Origin: Actinoallomurus soli
Lineage (GTDB): Bacteria; Actinomycetota; Actinomycetes; Streptosporangiales; Streptosporangiaceae
DNA length: 64,000 bases
Direction of reading: 5' to 3'
Assembly (NCBI RefSeq): GCF_024055715.1
Contig: NZ_JAMXMV010000015.1
Location: forward strand, 1-64,000
A program made the position numbers and the translations under genes. Shown here one piece after another: positions 23,762 through 32,509 of this stretch. Below the pieces are notes generated by a model. That model was not told the DNA's origin and did not search any database. It was given only the letters and a program-made list of their open reading frames with translations. Position 1 is the stretch's first letter, and each line of letters opens with the position of its first letter.

Positions 23762-26700
23762 ATGAGACCGAAGCACGCACGGCTGCGGTTGCTCGCAGGA
23801 GGCGCTGTCATCAGCCTCATCACATCCGTGGCCGCCGTCCTGGGGGCGGCGGCCCCCGCGTCCGCCGCGGACGGCCCGAACCTGGCGGCGGGAAAGACCG
23901 TCTCGGCCAGCAGTTACAACGACGTCTACGCCCCCGCCAACGCCAACGACGGGAACCAGTCGACCTACTGGGAGAGCGCCAACAACGCGTTCCCGCAGTG
24001 GATCCAGGTCGACCTCGGCGCGGCGGTCGGCACCGACAAGGTCGTGCTGAAGCTGCCGACCGCGAACTGGGGCGCGCGGACCGAGACGTTCGCCGTCCAG
24101 GGCAGCACCGACGGCACGAAGTACACCGACATCGTCGGCTCGGCCGCGCACACGTTCGACCCCGCGAGCAATAACACGGTGACCATCGGGTTCGGCACGG
24201 TCGTCACCCGGTACCTGCGGCTCAGCATCTCCGCCAACACGGGCTGGCCGGCCGGGCAGCTGTCGGAGTTCGAGGTGTACGGGCCGGCCACCGGCGACAC
24301 CCAGGCGCCCACCGCGCCCACCGGCCTCGCCTACACCGAGCCCTCCTCCGGCCAGATCAAGCTGACGTGGAACGCCGCCACGGACAACGTGGGCGTGACC
24401 GGCTACGACGTGTACGCCAACGGGACGCTGCGCGGGAGCGTCGCGGGCAACGTCCTGACCTACACCGACACCCAGCCGGCCACCGCCACGGTCACCTACT
24501 ACGTGCGGGCGAAGGACGCCGCCGGGAACCAGTCGCCGAACAGCGACACGGTCACCCGTACCGGCAGCGGCGGGACCGGCACGAACCTCGCCGCCGGCAA
24601 GCCGATCACGGCCTCGTCCCACATCTACGACTTCGTCGAGACGAACGCGAACGACGACAACGTGGGCACGTACTGGGAGGCCGCCGCCAACAGCTACCCG
24701 GACACCCTCACGGTGAACCTCCGGGCGAAGGCCGACGTCGGCTCCGTCGTCGTCAAACTCAACCCGGACGCCTCCTGGGGCCGGCGCACCCAGACCATCG
24801 AGGTGCTCGCCCGGCCGAACCACTCGGGCGATTTCACCAGCGTCGTCGCGGCCAAGACGTACACCTTCGACCCGGCGTCCGGGAACACGGTGACGATCCC
24901 GGTGACCACCACGGCCGCCGAGGTGCAGCTGAAGTTCACCGCCAACTCCGGCGCCACCGGCGGTCAGGTCGCCGAACTCCAGGTCATCGGCACCCCGGCC
25001 CCCGCGCCCGACCTGACGATCGGCGGCATGTCCTGGAGCCCGGCGTCGCCGACCGAGACCGACGCCGTCTCGCTCTCGGCGACCGTGAAGAACACCGGGA
25101 CGGCGGCCTCCGACCCGACCGACGTCAATTTCTACCTGGCCGGGCAGAAGGTCGGCACCGCGGCGGTCGGCGCGCTCGCGGCCGGCGCCTCGAGCACGGT
25201 GACGGCGTCCGCCGGGACCCGCGCCGCGGGGACCTACCAGCTCAGCGGCAAGGTCGACGAGGCCGACAACGTCCTGGAGCTGAACGAGGACAACAACTCC
25301 TACACGAACCCGACGTCGCTGACGGTGGCGCCCGTCGCCAGCTCCGACCTGGTCGCCTCGTCGGTGACCTGGACGCCCGGCAATCCCGCGAGCGGCAACA
25401 CCGTGACGTTCAGCGTGGCGGTGAAGAACCAGGGCACCGTGGCGGCGGGCTCCGGCTCGCACGGCATCACGCTCACGCTCCTCGACGCGAACGGCGCGAC
25501 CGTGAAGACGCTCACCGGCTCGGTCGACGGGACCATCGCCGCGGGCGCCACCGCGGCCCCCGTGACCCTTGGATCGTGGACGGCGGTCAACGGCCGGTAC
25601 ACCGTCAAGGTCGTGCTGGCCAACGACGCGAACGAGCTGCCGGTCAAGCAGGCCAACAACACCAGCAGCACCCCGCTCTTCGTCGGGCGCGGCGCGAACA
25701 TGCCGTACGACACGTACGAGGCCGAGGACGGCGTCCTGGCCGGTGGGGCGACGGTCGTCGGCCCGAACCGCACGATCGGCGACCTGGCCGGTGAGGCGTC
25801 CGGCCGCCGCGCGGTGAAGCTGGCCACCACCGGCAGCAGCGTGGAGTTCACCACCAAGGCGAGCACCAACACGCTCGTCACGCGCTTCGCGATCCCCGAC
25901 GCGCCGGGCGGCGGCGGGATCAACTCGACCCTGGACGTCTACGTCGACGGGACGTTCCTCAAGTCGATCGACCTGACCTCGCACTTCGCGTGGCTGTACG
26001 GCAGCGAGACGAGCCCGGGCAACTCGCCGGACTCCTCACCGCGGCACATCTACGACGAGGCGCACGTCATGCTCGGCACGACCGTGCCGGCCGGGCACAA
26101 GATCAGGCTGCAGAAGGACGCGGCCAACACGGCGGCCTACTACTCGATCGACTTCGTCGACACCGAGCAGGTCGCGCCCCTCGCCAACCCCGACCCCTCC
26201 AAGTACGCCGTGCCGGCCGGGTTCACCCAGCAGGACGTGCAGAACGCGCTGGACAAGGTGCGCCAGGACTCCACCCTGGTCGGCGTGTACCTGCCCGCGG
26301 GCACGTACCAGACGTCCGGCAAGCTCCAGGTGTACGGCAAGGCGATCAAGCTGGTCGGCGCCGGCCCCTGGTACACCCAGTTCCAGGCGCCCACCGGCCA
26401 GGAGAACACCGACATCGGCATCCGGGCGGACGCGACGGCGAACGGCTCGACCTTCTCCGGCTTCGCCTACTTCGGCAACTACACCTCGCGGATCGACGGG
26501 CCGGGCAAGGTGTTCGACCTCCAGAACGTCGCCAACGACACGATCGACAACATCTGGGTCGAGCACATGGTCTGCATGTACTGGGGCAACAACACCGACC
26601 ACATGACGATCACGAACTCCAGGATCCGGGACACGTACGCCGACGGCGTCAACATGACCAACGGCAGCTCCGACAACCTGGTGTCCAATGACGAGGCCCG

Positions 26701-27364
26701 CACGACCGGGGACGACAGCTTCGCGCTGTTCGCCGCGACCGACTCCGGCGGCACCGGCGAGAAGAACAACGTCTTCCAGAACCTCACGGCGATCCTGCCG
26801 TGGCGCGCGGCGGGTGTCGCGGTGTACGGCGGACAGGACAACACCGTCAAGAACGTCTACATCGCCGACACGCTGACCTACTCCGGCATCACGATCAGCT
26901 CGCTCGACTTCGGCTACCCGATGGAGGACTTCGGACCGGACCAGACGACCTTCGGCAACATCTCGATCGTGCGGGCCGGTGGCCACTTCTGGGGCGCGCA
27001 GACCTTCCCCGCCATCTGGATGTTCTCCGCCTCGAAGCAGTTCCGGGCGATCCGGGTCAGTGACGTGGACATCGTCGACCCGACGTACTCCGGGATCATG
27101 TTCCAGACCGACTACGACACCAGCGGCCGGGCGATGAACCCGGTCACCGACACCGTGCTCACCAACGTCACCATCACGGGCGCGCACAAGAGCGGCGACG
27201 CCTACGACGCCAAGTCGGGCTTCGGTCTCTGGGCCAACGAGCTGCCCGAGCCAGGTCAGGGCCCGGCGGTGGGCTCGGTCACCTTCCACAACCTGAAGAT
27301 GAGCGACAACGCGGTCGACATCAGGAACACGACCTCCACCTTCACCATCGACGTCCAGCCGTAG
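23762..27364 (+). CDS. Secreted multimodular GH87 alpha-1,3-glucanase/mycodextranase
   Basis: 1200 aa from ATG 23762, which gives a clean signal peptide (about 1-36, ending ASAAD). Modules in order: F5/8-type C (discoidin) domain (about 37-175), fibronectin III (178-265), second F5/8-type C (272-412), two CARDB domains (415-520, 527-640), a CBM35/6-like module starting YEAEDG (645-800) and a GH87 beta-helix (810-1200). The catalytic segment has DTYADGVNMTNGSSDN near 957 and ARTTGDDSFALF near 980, supplying the acidic residues expected for GH87. The family cleaves alpha-1,3-glucan, a fungal wall and dental-plaque polymer. The module count is high; the CARDBs probably act as spacers. Terminator follows. 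Confidence 0.9.
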   Translation: MRPKHARLRLLAGGAVISLITSVAAVLGAAAPASAADGPNLAAGKTVSASSYNDVYAPANANDGNQSTYWESANNAFPQWIQVDLGAAVGTDKVVLKLPTANWGARTETFAVQGSTDGTKYTDIVGSAAHTFDPASNNTVTIGFGTVVTRYLRLSISANTGWPAGQLSEFEVYGPATGDTQAPTAPTGLAYTEPSSGQIKLTWNAATDNVGVTGYDVYANGTLRGSVAGNVLTYTDTQPATATVTYYVRAKDAAGNQSPNSDTVTRTGSGGTGTNLAAGKPITASSHIYDFVETNANDDNVGTYWEAAANSYPDTLTVNLRAKADVGSVVVKLNPDASWGRRTQTIEVLARPNHSGDFTSVVAAKTYTFDPASGNTVTIPVTTTAAEVQLKFTANSGATGGQVAELQVIGTPAPAPDLTIGGMSWSPASPTETDAVSLSATVKNTGTAASDPTDVNFYLAGQKVGTAAVGALAAGASSTVTASAGTRAAGTYQLSGKVDEADNVLELNEDNNSYTNPTSLTVAPVASSDLVASSVTWTPGNPASGNTVTFSVAVKNQGTVAAGSGSHGITLTLLDANGATVKTLTGSVDGTIAAGATAAPVTLGSWTAVNGRYTVKVVLANDANELPVKQANNTSSTPLFVGRGANMPYDTYEAEDGVLAGGATVVGPNRTIGDLAGEASGRRAVKLATTGSSVEFTTKASTNTLVTRFAIPDAPGGGGINSTLDVYVDGTFLKSIDLTSHFAWLYGSETSPGNSPDSSPRHIYDEAHVMLGTTVPAGHKIRLQKDAANTAAYYSIDFVDTEQVAPLANPDPSKYAVPAGFTQQDVQNALDKVRQDSTLVGVYLPAGTYQTSGKLQVYGKAIKLVGAGPWYTQFQAPTGQENTDIGIRADATANGSTFSGFAYFGNYTSRIDGPGKVFDLQNVANDTIDNIWVEHMVCMYWGNNTDHMTITNSRIRDTYADGVNMTNGSSDNLVSNDEARTTGDDSFALFAATDSGGTGEKNNVFQNLTAILPWRAAGVAVYGGQDNTVKNVYIADTLTYSGITISSLDFGYPMEDFGPDQTTFGNISIVRAGGHFWGAQTFPAIWMFSASKQFRAIRVSDVDIVDPTYSGIMFQTDYDTSGRAMNPVTDTVLTNVTITGAHKSGDAYDAKSGFGLWANELPEPGQGPAVGSVTFHNLKMSDNAVDIRNTTSTFTIDVQP

Positions 27365-27375
27365 GAGACGGCGAG

Positions 27376-27406
27376 ACGCCCGGCCGGAGCATCCCCGGCC
27401 GGGCGT
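27376..27406 (+). terminator. Terminator after the GH87 gene
   Basis: A 12-bp perfect stem (ACGCCCGGCCGG) with a 7-nt loop is followed by TTCTC. The ECF42-type promoter begins only 6 bp later. Confidence 0.85.
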
Positions 27407-27412
27407 TTCTCA

Positions 27413-27440
27413 TGTCGAGAAGCGTCCTCCTCCGTTCGTC
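27413..27440 (+). promoter_or_regulatory. ECF42-type promoter of the DGPF-sigma operon
   Basis: TGTCGA (27413-27418) is followed after 18 nt by CGTC (27437-27440), 36 bp before the DGPF gene. To my knowledge the ECF42 group recognises TGTCGA at -35 and CG(A/T)C at -10. The same elements, the same spacing and extra shared spacer bases (GAAGCG, CCGTT) recur before the MFS gene. Confidence 0.75.
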
Positions 27441-27475
27441 GTCCTGATGGACAATCCCCCGTCGGAGGAGGAGAC

Positions 27476-27793
27476 ATGAGATACCTGCTGCTCGTCTGCG
27501 TCGATGAGGACGTGGAGCGGAACGCCGACCCCGGCGCCTGGATCGAGGAGATGGAGGGCCGGGGCGTACGGCTGACGGGCAACCGGCTGCGTCCGGTACG
27601 TGACTCGACCACGGTGCGCCGGAGGAACGGCGAAGTGATCATCGCGGACGGGCCGTTCGCGGAGACCAAGGAGCAGATCGGCGGCTTCGACATCCTGGAG
27701 TGCGCCGATCTCGACGAGGCGATCGAGGTGGCCTCGAAGCACCCGGCGGCGGCGTTCGGAACGATCGAACTGCGGCCGTTCTGGACCGAGTGA
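27476..27793 (+). CDS. YCII-family DGPF-domain protein
   Basis: 105 aa, single domain, with the DGPF motif in VIIADGPFAETKEQIGGF. GGAGGAGGA precedes the ATG. Small proteins of this type are the conserved genomic partners of ECF42 sigma factors in actinomycetes, and are usually part of their regulon; their biochemical role is unclear. The stop overlaps the sigma factor start (GTGA), so they were co-translated. The gene itself looks intact although the sigma gene is broken. Confidence 0.92.
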   Translation: MRYLLLVCVDEDVERNADPGAWIEEMEGRGVRLTGNRLRPVRDSTTVRRRNGEVIIADGPFAETKEQIGGFDILECADLDEAIEVASKHPAAAFGTIELRPFWTE

Positions 27794-28709
27794 ACGCCCG
27801 GGACGCCGTCGCCGCCGCCTACCGCGACGAACGGGCCAGAGCGCTGGCGACGCTCATCCGCCTCACCGGCGACTGGGAACTGGCCGAGGAGTGCGTCCAG
27901 GAGGCCTTCGAGGCCGCCCTCCTGCACTGGCCCGGCGAGGGCGTCCCCCGCCGGCCCGGGGCGTGGCTGACCACCACCGCGCGCAACCGCGCCCTGGACC
28001 GGCTCCGCCGCACCACGGTCGAGGCGGCGAAGCTCAAGGAGGCGACCGGAGTGGCGGACGCCGGGGACGACGGGTGGGACGACGACCGCCTGCGGCTGAT
28101 CTTCACGTGCTGCCATCCCGCGCTCCCGCTGGGCGCCCGGGTCGCGCTCACCCTGCGGACGGTCGCCGGTCTGACCTCCTCGCCCTGATGCTGCTCCACC
28201 ACTCCCGCGTCGACGCGCGTACGGACTCCACGGGGGTGCTGATCCCGCTGGAGGAGCAGGACCGGACCCGGTGGCACCACGAGATGATCGGCGAGGGGGT
28301 CCGGCTCCTCACCGGCACGGTGACGCCGTACCAGCTCCAGGCCGCCATCGCGGCCTGCCACGCCACCGCGGCCACCGCCGGGGAGACGGACTGGGCGCGG
28401 ATCGCGGCTCTGTACGAGCGCCTGGCGGGCTTCGCGGCCTCCCCCTTCGTGGAGCTGAACCGGGCGGTCGCGGTCGCGATGGCGGAGGGACCGGCGGCCG
28501 GGCTCGTCCTCGTCGACGCGATCACCGACGCGGGCGCGCTGGAGGGCTACCCCCTGCTCCCGGCGACCCGCGCGGACCTGCTGCGCCGCCTCGGCCGGTG
28601 GGCGGAGGCCGAGAACGCCTACCGGCAGGCGCTCGCCCTGGCACCCGGCGACTCCGAGCGGACCTACCTGCGCCGCCGCATCGACGAGGTACGCGCCCGG
28701 CTCGGCTGA
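27790..28709 (+). pseudogene. ECF42-type sigma factor with internal deletion and frameshift
   Basis: The GTG start overlaps the DGPF stop. Codons 1-128 encode region 2 (DERARALATLIRLTGDWELA, AWLTTTARNRALDRLRR) and the beginning of region 4 (RLIFTCCHPALPLGARVALT). At about 28174-28178 the frame runs out (TGA at 28186-28188), while the next frame resumes at once with LLALMLLHHSR and continues through the C-terminal, TPR-like extension typical of ECF42 (to 28709). Compared with the family from memory, about 95-100 codons are missing: nearly all of the region 4 helix-turn-helix and the start of the extension. The protein cannot recognise a -35 element. Deletion of a length not divisible by three best explains it; a chimeric assembly is possible. 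Confidence 0.85.
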
Positions 28710-28736
28710 CCCCGCCGAAAGGAGATCGCGCCGCAT

Positions 28737-28850
28737 CGGCGACCTGCCGAGACGAGGTCGGGCGGATCGGTGACTCTGCCGAGACGAGGTCGGGCGGATC
28801 GGTGACCCTGCCGAGACCAGGTCGGGCGGATCGGCCGGCCTGTCGAGAAG
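28737..28850. repeat. 32-bp tandem repeat, about 3.5 copies
   Basis: Units at 28737-28767 (31 bp), 28768-28799, 28800-28831 and a diverged partial at 28832-28850 share the core CCGAGACGAGGTCGGGCGG. They fill the space between the broken sigma gene and the MFS promoter, and the last partial unit contains the TGTCGA -35 element where the others have TGCCGA. The array may be duplicated promoter-proximal DNA. Confidence 0.85.
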
Positions 28851-28868
28851 CGCCTCGCGCCGTTCGTC
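28841..28868 (+). promoter_or_regulatory. ECF42-type promoter of the MFS transporter gene
   Basis: TGTCGA (28841-28846), an 18-nt spacer and CGTC (28865-28868) match the promoter at 27413 in both elements and spacing, and share GAAGCG directly after the -35 and CCGTT before the -10. It lies 49 bp before the MFS start. Confidence 0.75.
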
Positions 28869-28916
28869 GTCTCGGCGGACCCGGCTTCTCCCGGGACGGC
28901 GATGGCAGGAGGCGCG

Positions 28917-30149
28917 ATGACGATCCAGGACCCGACCACCCCGACCGCCCCGACCGCACCGGCGCCGCCGGCCGCGCGGGCCGCGTGCGCCGGCCGGTGG
29001 CCCGCGACCGCCGTCTTCCTCCTCAACGGGCTGACGCTGTCGACGTACATCGTGCGGCTGCCCGCGCTGAAGGACGAACATCACCTGACGGACGGTCAGG
29101 TCGGGACGATCGGGGTGCTGTTCGCCGTGGCGGCGCTGGCGTCCATGCAGTTCGTCGGGCCGCTGGTGGCCCGGTTCGGGAGCCGGACCGTGCTGCGCGT
29201 CTCTCTCGCCGCCATGCCGCTGCTGCTGGGCGCCGTCGGCCTGGCCGGCGGGTCCGTCGCCTTCGCGGTGGCCGTGACCGCGCTCGGCGCCGTACACGGG
29301 GCGACGGACGCCGCCATGAACGCGCACGCCCTGACGGTGGAGCGGCTCGCCGGGCGGCCGGTGCTGAACGGCTGCCACGCCGCCTGGAGCGTCAGCGCGG
29401 TCGCCGCGTCCCTGGCCGCGACCGTCTCCGCGCACACCGGCGTCGGATCCGCGACACATCTCTGCGTCGCCGCCGCCGTCCTCCTGGCCGGTGGGCCGGC
29501 GGTCGGTCCGTTCCTGCTGCCCGCGGCGGCGGACCGCCGTACGGACCCGGCGCCGAAGGGCGGTCGCGCGGGACTGCGCGGCGCGTGGACGGGGAAGGTC
29601 GTCGGGCTGGGCCTGACCGGCACCGTGCTGATGGTCTGCGAGGGCGCGGCGCTCGGCTGGGGCGCGATCTTCCTCCATGAGGGCAGAGGCGTCTCGCTCG
29701 GCCTGGCCACGGCCGCGGTGACCGCCTACACGGCGGGTCAGACCGGTGGTCGGCTGATCGGGGACCGCCTGACCGCGCGGCATGGGGCCACGCTCGTGTT
29801 CCGCGCGGGCGGGCTGGTCGCGGCGTGCGGCCTGACGGCGGCCGTGCTCGTCCCGTACCCGTCCGCCGCCGTCGCCGGGTTCGCCGTCGCGGGCCTCGGC
29901 GGATCCGTGCTGGTCCCTCTCGTCTTCAGCGCGGTCGCGCGGAACGACGGCACCGGTCACGACGCGGCGACCCTGGTCTCACGGCTCACGACCTTCACGT
30001 ACGCCGGCGTCCTCCTCGGCCCCGCCCTCATCGGCTCCGCCGCGGAGGCCATCGGCCTGGCCGCGACGCTGGCCGCCCTGATCCCGCTGCTCCTCACCGT
30101 GGCACTGTTCGGCCCGATCCGCCGTGGAAACGATCAGTCGGCGCGGTGA
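28917..30149 (+). CDS. MFS transporter
   Basis: 410 aa from the ATG at 28917, placed after AGGAGG; an in-frame ATG five codons earlier is less well placed. After a Pro/Thr/Ala-rich tail there are about 12 transmembrane helices in two halves. The family loop motif appears as GPLVARFGSRTVLR between helices 2 and 3. The pattern resembles YbjJ-like sugar or drug MFS proteins; the substrate is unknown. The ECF42-type promoter directly upstream suggests that it belongs to an ECF42 regulon. Its last 16 nt overlap the 3' end of the convergent dedA-type gene. Confidence 0.88.
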   Translation: MTIQDPTTPTAPTAPAPPAARAACAGRWPATAVFLLNGLTLSTYIVRLPALKDEHHLTDGQVGTIGVLFAVAALASMQFVGPLVARFGSRTVLRVSLAAMPLLLGAVGLAGGSVAFAVAVTALGAVHGATDAAMNAHALTVERLAGRPVLNGCHAAWSVSAVAASLAATVSAHTGVGSATHLCVAAAVLLAGGPAVGPFLLPAAADRRTDPAPKGGRAGLRGAWTGKVVGLGLTGTVLMVCEGAALGWGAIFLHEGRGVSLGLATAAVTAYTAGQTGGRLIGDRLTARHGATLVFRAGGLVAACGLTAAVLVPYPSAAVAGFAVAGLGGSVLVPLVFSAVARNDGTGHDAATLVSRLTTFTYAGVLLGPALIGSAAEAIGLAATLAALIPLLLTVALFGPIRRGNDQSAR

Positions 30150-30754
30150 CGGCGGAAGCGGTGGTAGACGAAGCGGGCCAGGACGATCACGGCCAGGCCG
30201 GCCAGCAGGTAGATCTGGTAGCGGAAGGCCTGCTGGGAGATCGCCCCGATGTGGGTGCCCACCGCGTACCCCAGTCCCGTCCACAGGCCGACCCACAGCA
30301 CCGCGCCCAGCGCGTTGAAGGCCAGGAAGCGAGGCCAGTGCATCCCGGTGATGCCGGCGAGGATCCCGTTGGCCTGGCGAAACCCCTCGATGAAGCGGGC
30401 GATCGTCACGACCTTCCCGCCGTGCCGGACGAAGAACTGCTCCGCCCGCCGAAGGCGCTCGGGCGTCAGGAGCACGTAACGGCCCCACCGGTGGGCGAGG
30501 GCGCAGCCGCCGGTGCGGCCGATCAGATAGCCGACGTTGTCCCCCGCCACCGCCGCCACGACGGCGATGACGCCGAGGATGACGACGTTCAGCCGCCCGG
30601 CCCCCGCGTACACGGACGCGGCGATCAGGATCGTCTCGCCGGGAACGGGAATGCCGAAGTCCTCCACGAAGATCAGCACCCCGACCGCGGCGTAACCGTA
30701 GTGATCGAGTACCGGGGCCAGGTGGGCCAGCGGCCCGGGCAGCGGCGGCGCCAT
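30134..30754 (-). CDS. DedA-family membrane protein
   Basis: 206 aa, full length for DedA/SNARE-associated (VTT) proteins. Signatures: FVEDFGIPVPGETILIAASVYAG, GDNVGYLIGR, RFIEGFRQANGILAGITGMHWPRFLAFNALGAVLWV. DedA proteins are polytopic, probably lipid-carrier flippases such as UptA-type undecaprenyl-phosphate transporters, and help membrane homeostasis. The gene follows the small ORF at 30779-31024 after 24 bp, forming a leftward operon that converges on the MFS gene. Confidence 0.93.
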   Translation of the reverse strand: MAPPLPGPLAHLAPVLDHYGYAAVGVLIFVEDFGIPVPGETILIAASVYAGAGRLNVVILGVIAVVAAVAGDNVGYLIGRTGGCALAHRWGRYVLLTPERLRRAEQFFVRHGGKVVTIARFIEGFRQANGILAGITGMHWPRFLAFNALGAVLWVGLWTGLGYAVGTHIGAISQQAFRYQIYLLAGLAVIVLARFVYHRFRRHRAD

Positions 30755-30778
30755 GCCCTTCCCCTACCCGGTCCTGGT

Positions 30779-31024
30779 TCAGGCCTCCTCCATCGCCTCG
30801 CCGAGGGCGTGGAGCACCCGGCTGTGCTGCTGGTCGGCGAGCAGGTGCCCGGCGCCGATCGCCAGTGCGACCGGCCACTCGACCAGCTCCAGAGCGGCGA
30901 GGACGCCCAGCCCGGCGTAGTAGACCAGCTTCTCGGGCCGAGGCAGCATCACCTGTCCCAGGACCGGCAGTTCGACACGGCTGCCCAAGTGATGTTCGAC
31001 CTTCTCGATCGCGGATTCCCTCAT
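30779..31024 (-). CDS. Small membrane-associated protein upstream of dedA-type gene
   Basis: 81 aa with a hydrophobic central region (VYYAGLGVLAALELVEWPVALAIGAGHLLA, described as positions 34-63) and a charged N terminus. I recognise no named family, though similar short proteins beside membrane genes are common in actinomycetes. The 24-bp gap to the DedA gene suggests co-transcription. Confidence 0.7.
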   Translation of the reverse strand: MRESAIEKVEHHLGSRVELPVLGQVMLPRPEKLVYYAGLGVLAALELVEWPVALAIGAGHLLADQQHSRVLHALGEAMEEA

Positions 31025-31152
31025 GGCACGGCACCTTCGGGCTCGGCATCGCCGTCACCACGACGTACCCCTTCTGACCGGGCCGCATGCTCCGCGGACG
31101 GGGCACCCGAAAAGCGGTTGCCGGCCGACACGGCGCGGGCCACACTCCTGCG

Positions 31153-32073
31153 GTGACCGACACGCCGTACGAGGATGGCCGCGCGGGGATCGACGCGGGG
31201 CTGGTACGGCGGCTGCTCGCGGCGCAGTTCCCGCAGTGGAGCGACCTGCCGGTCCGGCCGGTGGAGGTCGACGGGTGGGACAACCGCACCTACCGCCTCG
31301 GGAACGAGATGACGGTGCGCCTGCCGACCGCGGCGGGCTACGCCCCGGCGATCGACAAGGAACACCGCTGGCTGCCGGTCCTCGCCCCGTGTCTCCCGGT
31401 CGAGATCCCGATCCCGCTCGCGAAGGGGACGCCGGGCGAGGGGTACCCGTTCGACTGGTCGGTCCGCCGCTGGCTGGACGGACGGCTCGCCCGGCGGGAG
31501 CGCATCCCCGACCTGCCCGCGTTCGCCGCCGACCTGGCCGGTTTCATCCGCGCCCTGCAGCGCGTCGACGCCACCGGCGGGCCGGCGGCGGGCGCGCACA
31601 GCTGGTACCGGGGCGCCGCCCTGACGCACTACGACGACGAGACGCGGCGCTGTCTCGCCGCGCTCGACGGCCGCGTCGACACCCGCCGCGCGTCGGCCGT
31701 GTGGGACGCCGCCCTGAAAGCCGAGTGGAAGGGCGCGCCGGTGTGGTTCCACGGCGACGTCGCCGTCAACAACCTGCTGGTCAGAGACGGGAGACTGGCC
31801 GCCGTCATCGACTTCGGCACCTCGGGCGTCGGCGACCCGGCCTGCGACCTGGTGATCGCGTGGACGTTCTTCGCCGGCGGGAGCCGGGAGACGTTCCGTA
31901 CCGCCGTCGGCCAGGACCCGGCCACCTGGGCGCGCGCCCGCGGCTGGGCCCTGTGGAAGGCCCTCCTCGGCCTCACCGCCCCGGACGCCGACGACGCCCG
32001 GATCGCCGCCGACCGCCGCGTGGTCGAGGAGATCCTGGCCGATCACGAGTCACGGTCCCGTATGACCGAGTGA
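31153..32073 (+). CDS. Aminoglycoside phosphotransferase-family kinase
   Basis: 306 aa from GTG 31153; the frame is open to ATG 31087 but that segment is Arg/Gly-rich and not protein-like. The kinase fold is shown by WDNRTYRLGNEMTVRLPT (nucleotide loop), the Brenner motif WFHGDVAVNNLLV and VIDFGTSGVGDPACDL (metal-binding DFG equivalent). APH-family proteins of this length phosphorylate small molecules such as antibiotics, choline or sugars. Nothing in the sequence singles out antibiotic resistance. Confidence 0.87.
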   Translation: MTDTPYEDGRAGIDAGLVRRLLAAQFPQWSDLPVRPVEVDGWDNRTYRLGNEMTVRLPTAAGYAPAIDKEHRWLPVLAPCLPVEIPIPLAKGTPGEGYPFDWSVRRWLDGRLARRERIPDLPAFAADLAGFIRALQRVDATGGPAAGAHSWYRGAALTHYDDETRRCLAALDGRVDTRRASAVWDAALKAEWKGAPVWFHGDVAVNNLLVRDGRLAAVIDFGTSGVGDPACDLVIAWTFFAGGSRETFRTAVGQDPATWARARGWALWKALLGLTAPDADDARIAADRRVVEEILADHESRSRMTE

Positions 32074-32509
32074 AGGATCACACGGCGGCGCCGGCGCCCT
32101 TTACAAAGTACGTGTGGGGCACGGGATACCGGGTCGAACACGCTGAACCGCCCGCGATTCCGGAGGGCGCCGAGCCGCCTGCCGACCCTGCCGCCTGCAC
32201 GCAGAGTCGAGATGTGGGATCATTGTCCTTGCCGCCCTCGATGACCGAGGACGGCAAGGACCGGTAACGATGTCCTGACCTCCCCCGTCTTCGACGGACG
32301 GCGTCACCGTCCGGGGGCCGCGCAACCGCACGGTCCACCGAGGACGTCTCGGGCGAGCAGATCGCACTGATGACCACGGACGGGATCCTGGTCGGCGACC
32401 TCGCCCCGGACTCGACGGCGAGTCCGAACGACGGCCATCGCCCTTCGGCGGTGTCCGTCACGCGGAGGCCGGCACGCTTCCGTTACCGGCTGATCCACAG
32501 GAAGAGCCC
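32074..32509. other. Gene debris between APH and HicA-like genes
   Basis: 436 bp without a convincing intact gene. Just after the APH stop one frame reads FTKYVWGTGYRVEHAEPP, which looks like the end of a winged-helix response regulator, then stops at 32267. A nearly perfect hairpin (32228-32258) follows. Another short frame from ATG 32370 (47 codons) ends overlapping the HicA-like start by GTGA; it might be a tiny partner protein but has no recognisable fold. The stretch looks degenerate. Confidence 0.4.

Noticed and set aside
32078-32461. 127-codon minus-strand frame between the APH and HicA-like genes
   Set aside because: Low-complexity Arg/Ser/Gly sequence without motif or ribosome-binding site; it overlaps plus-strand debris.
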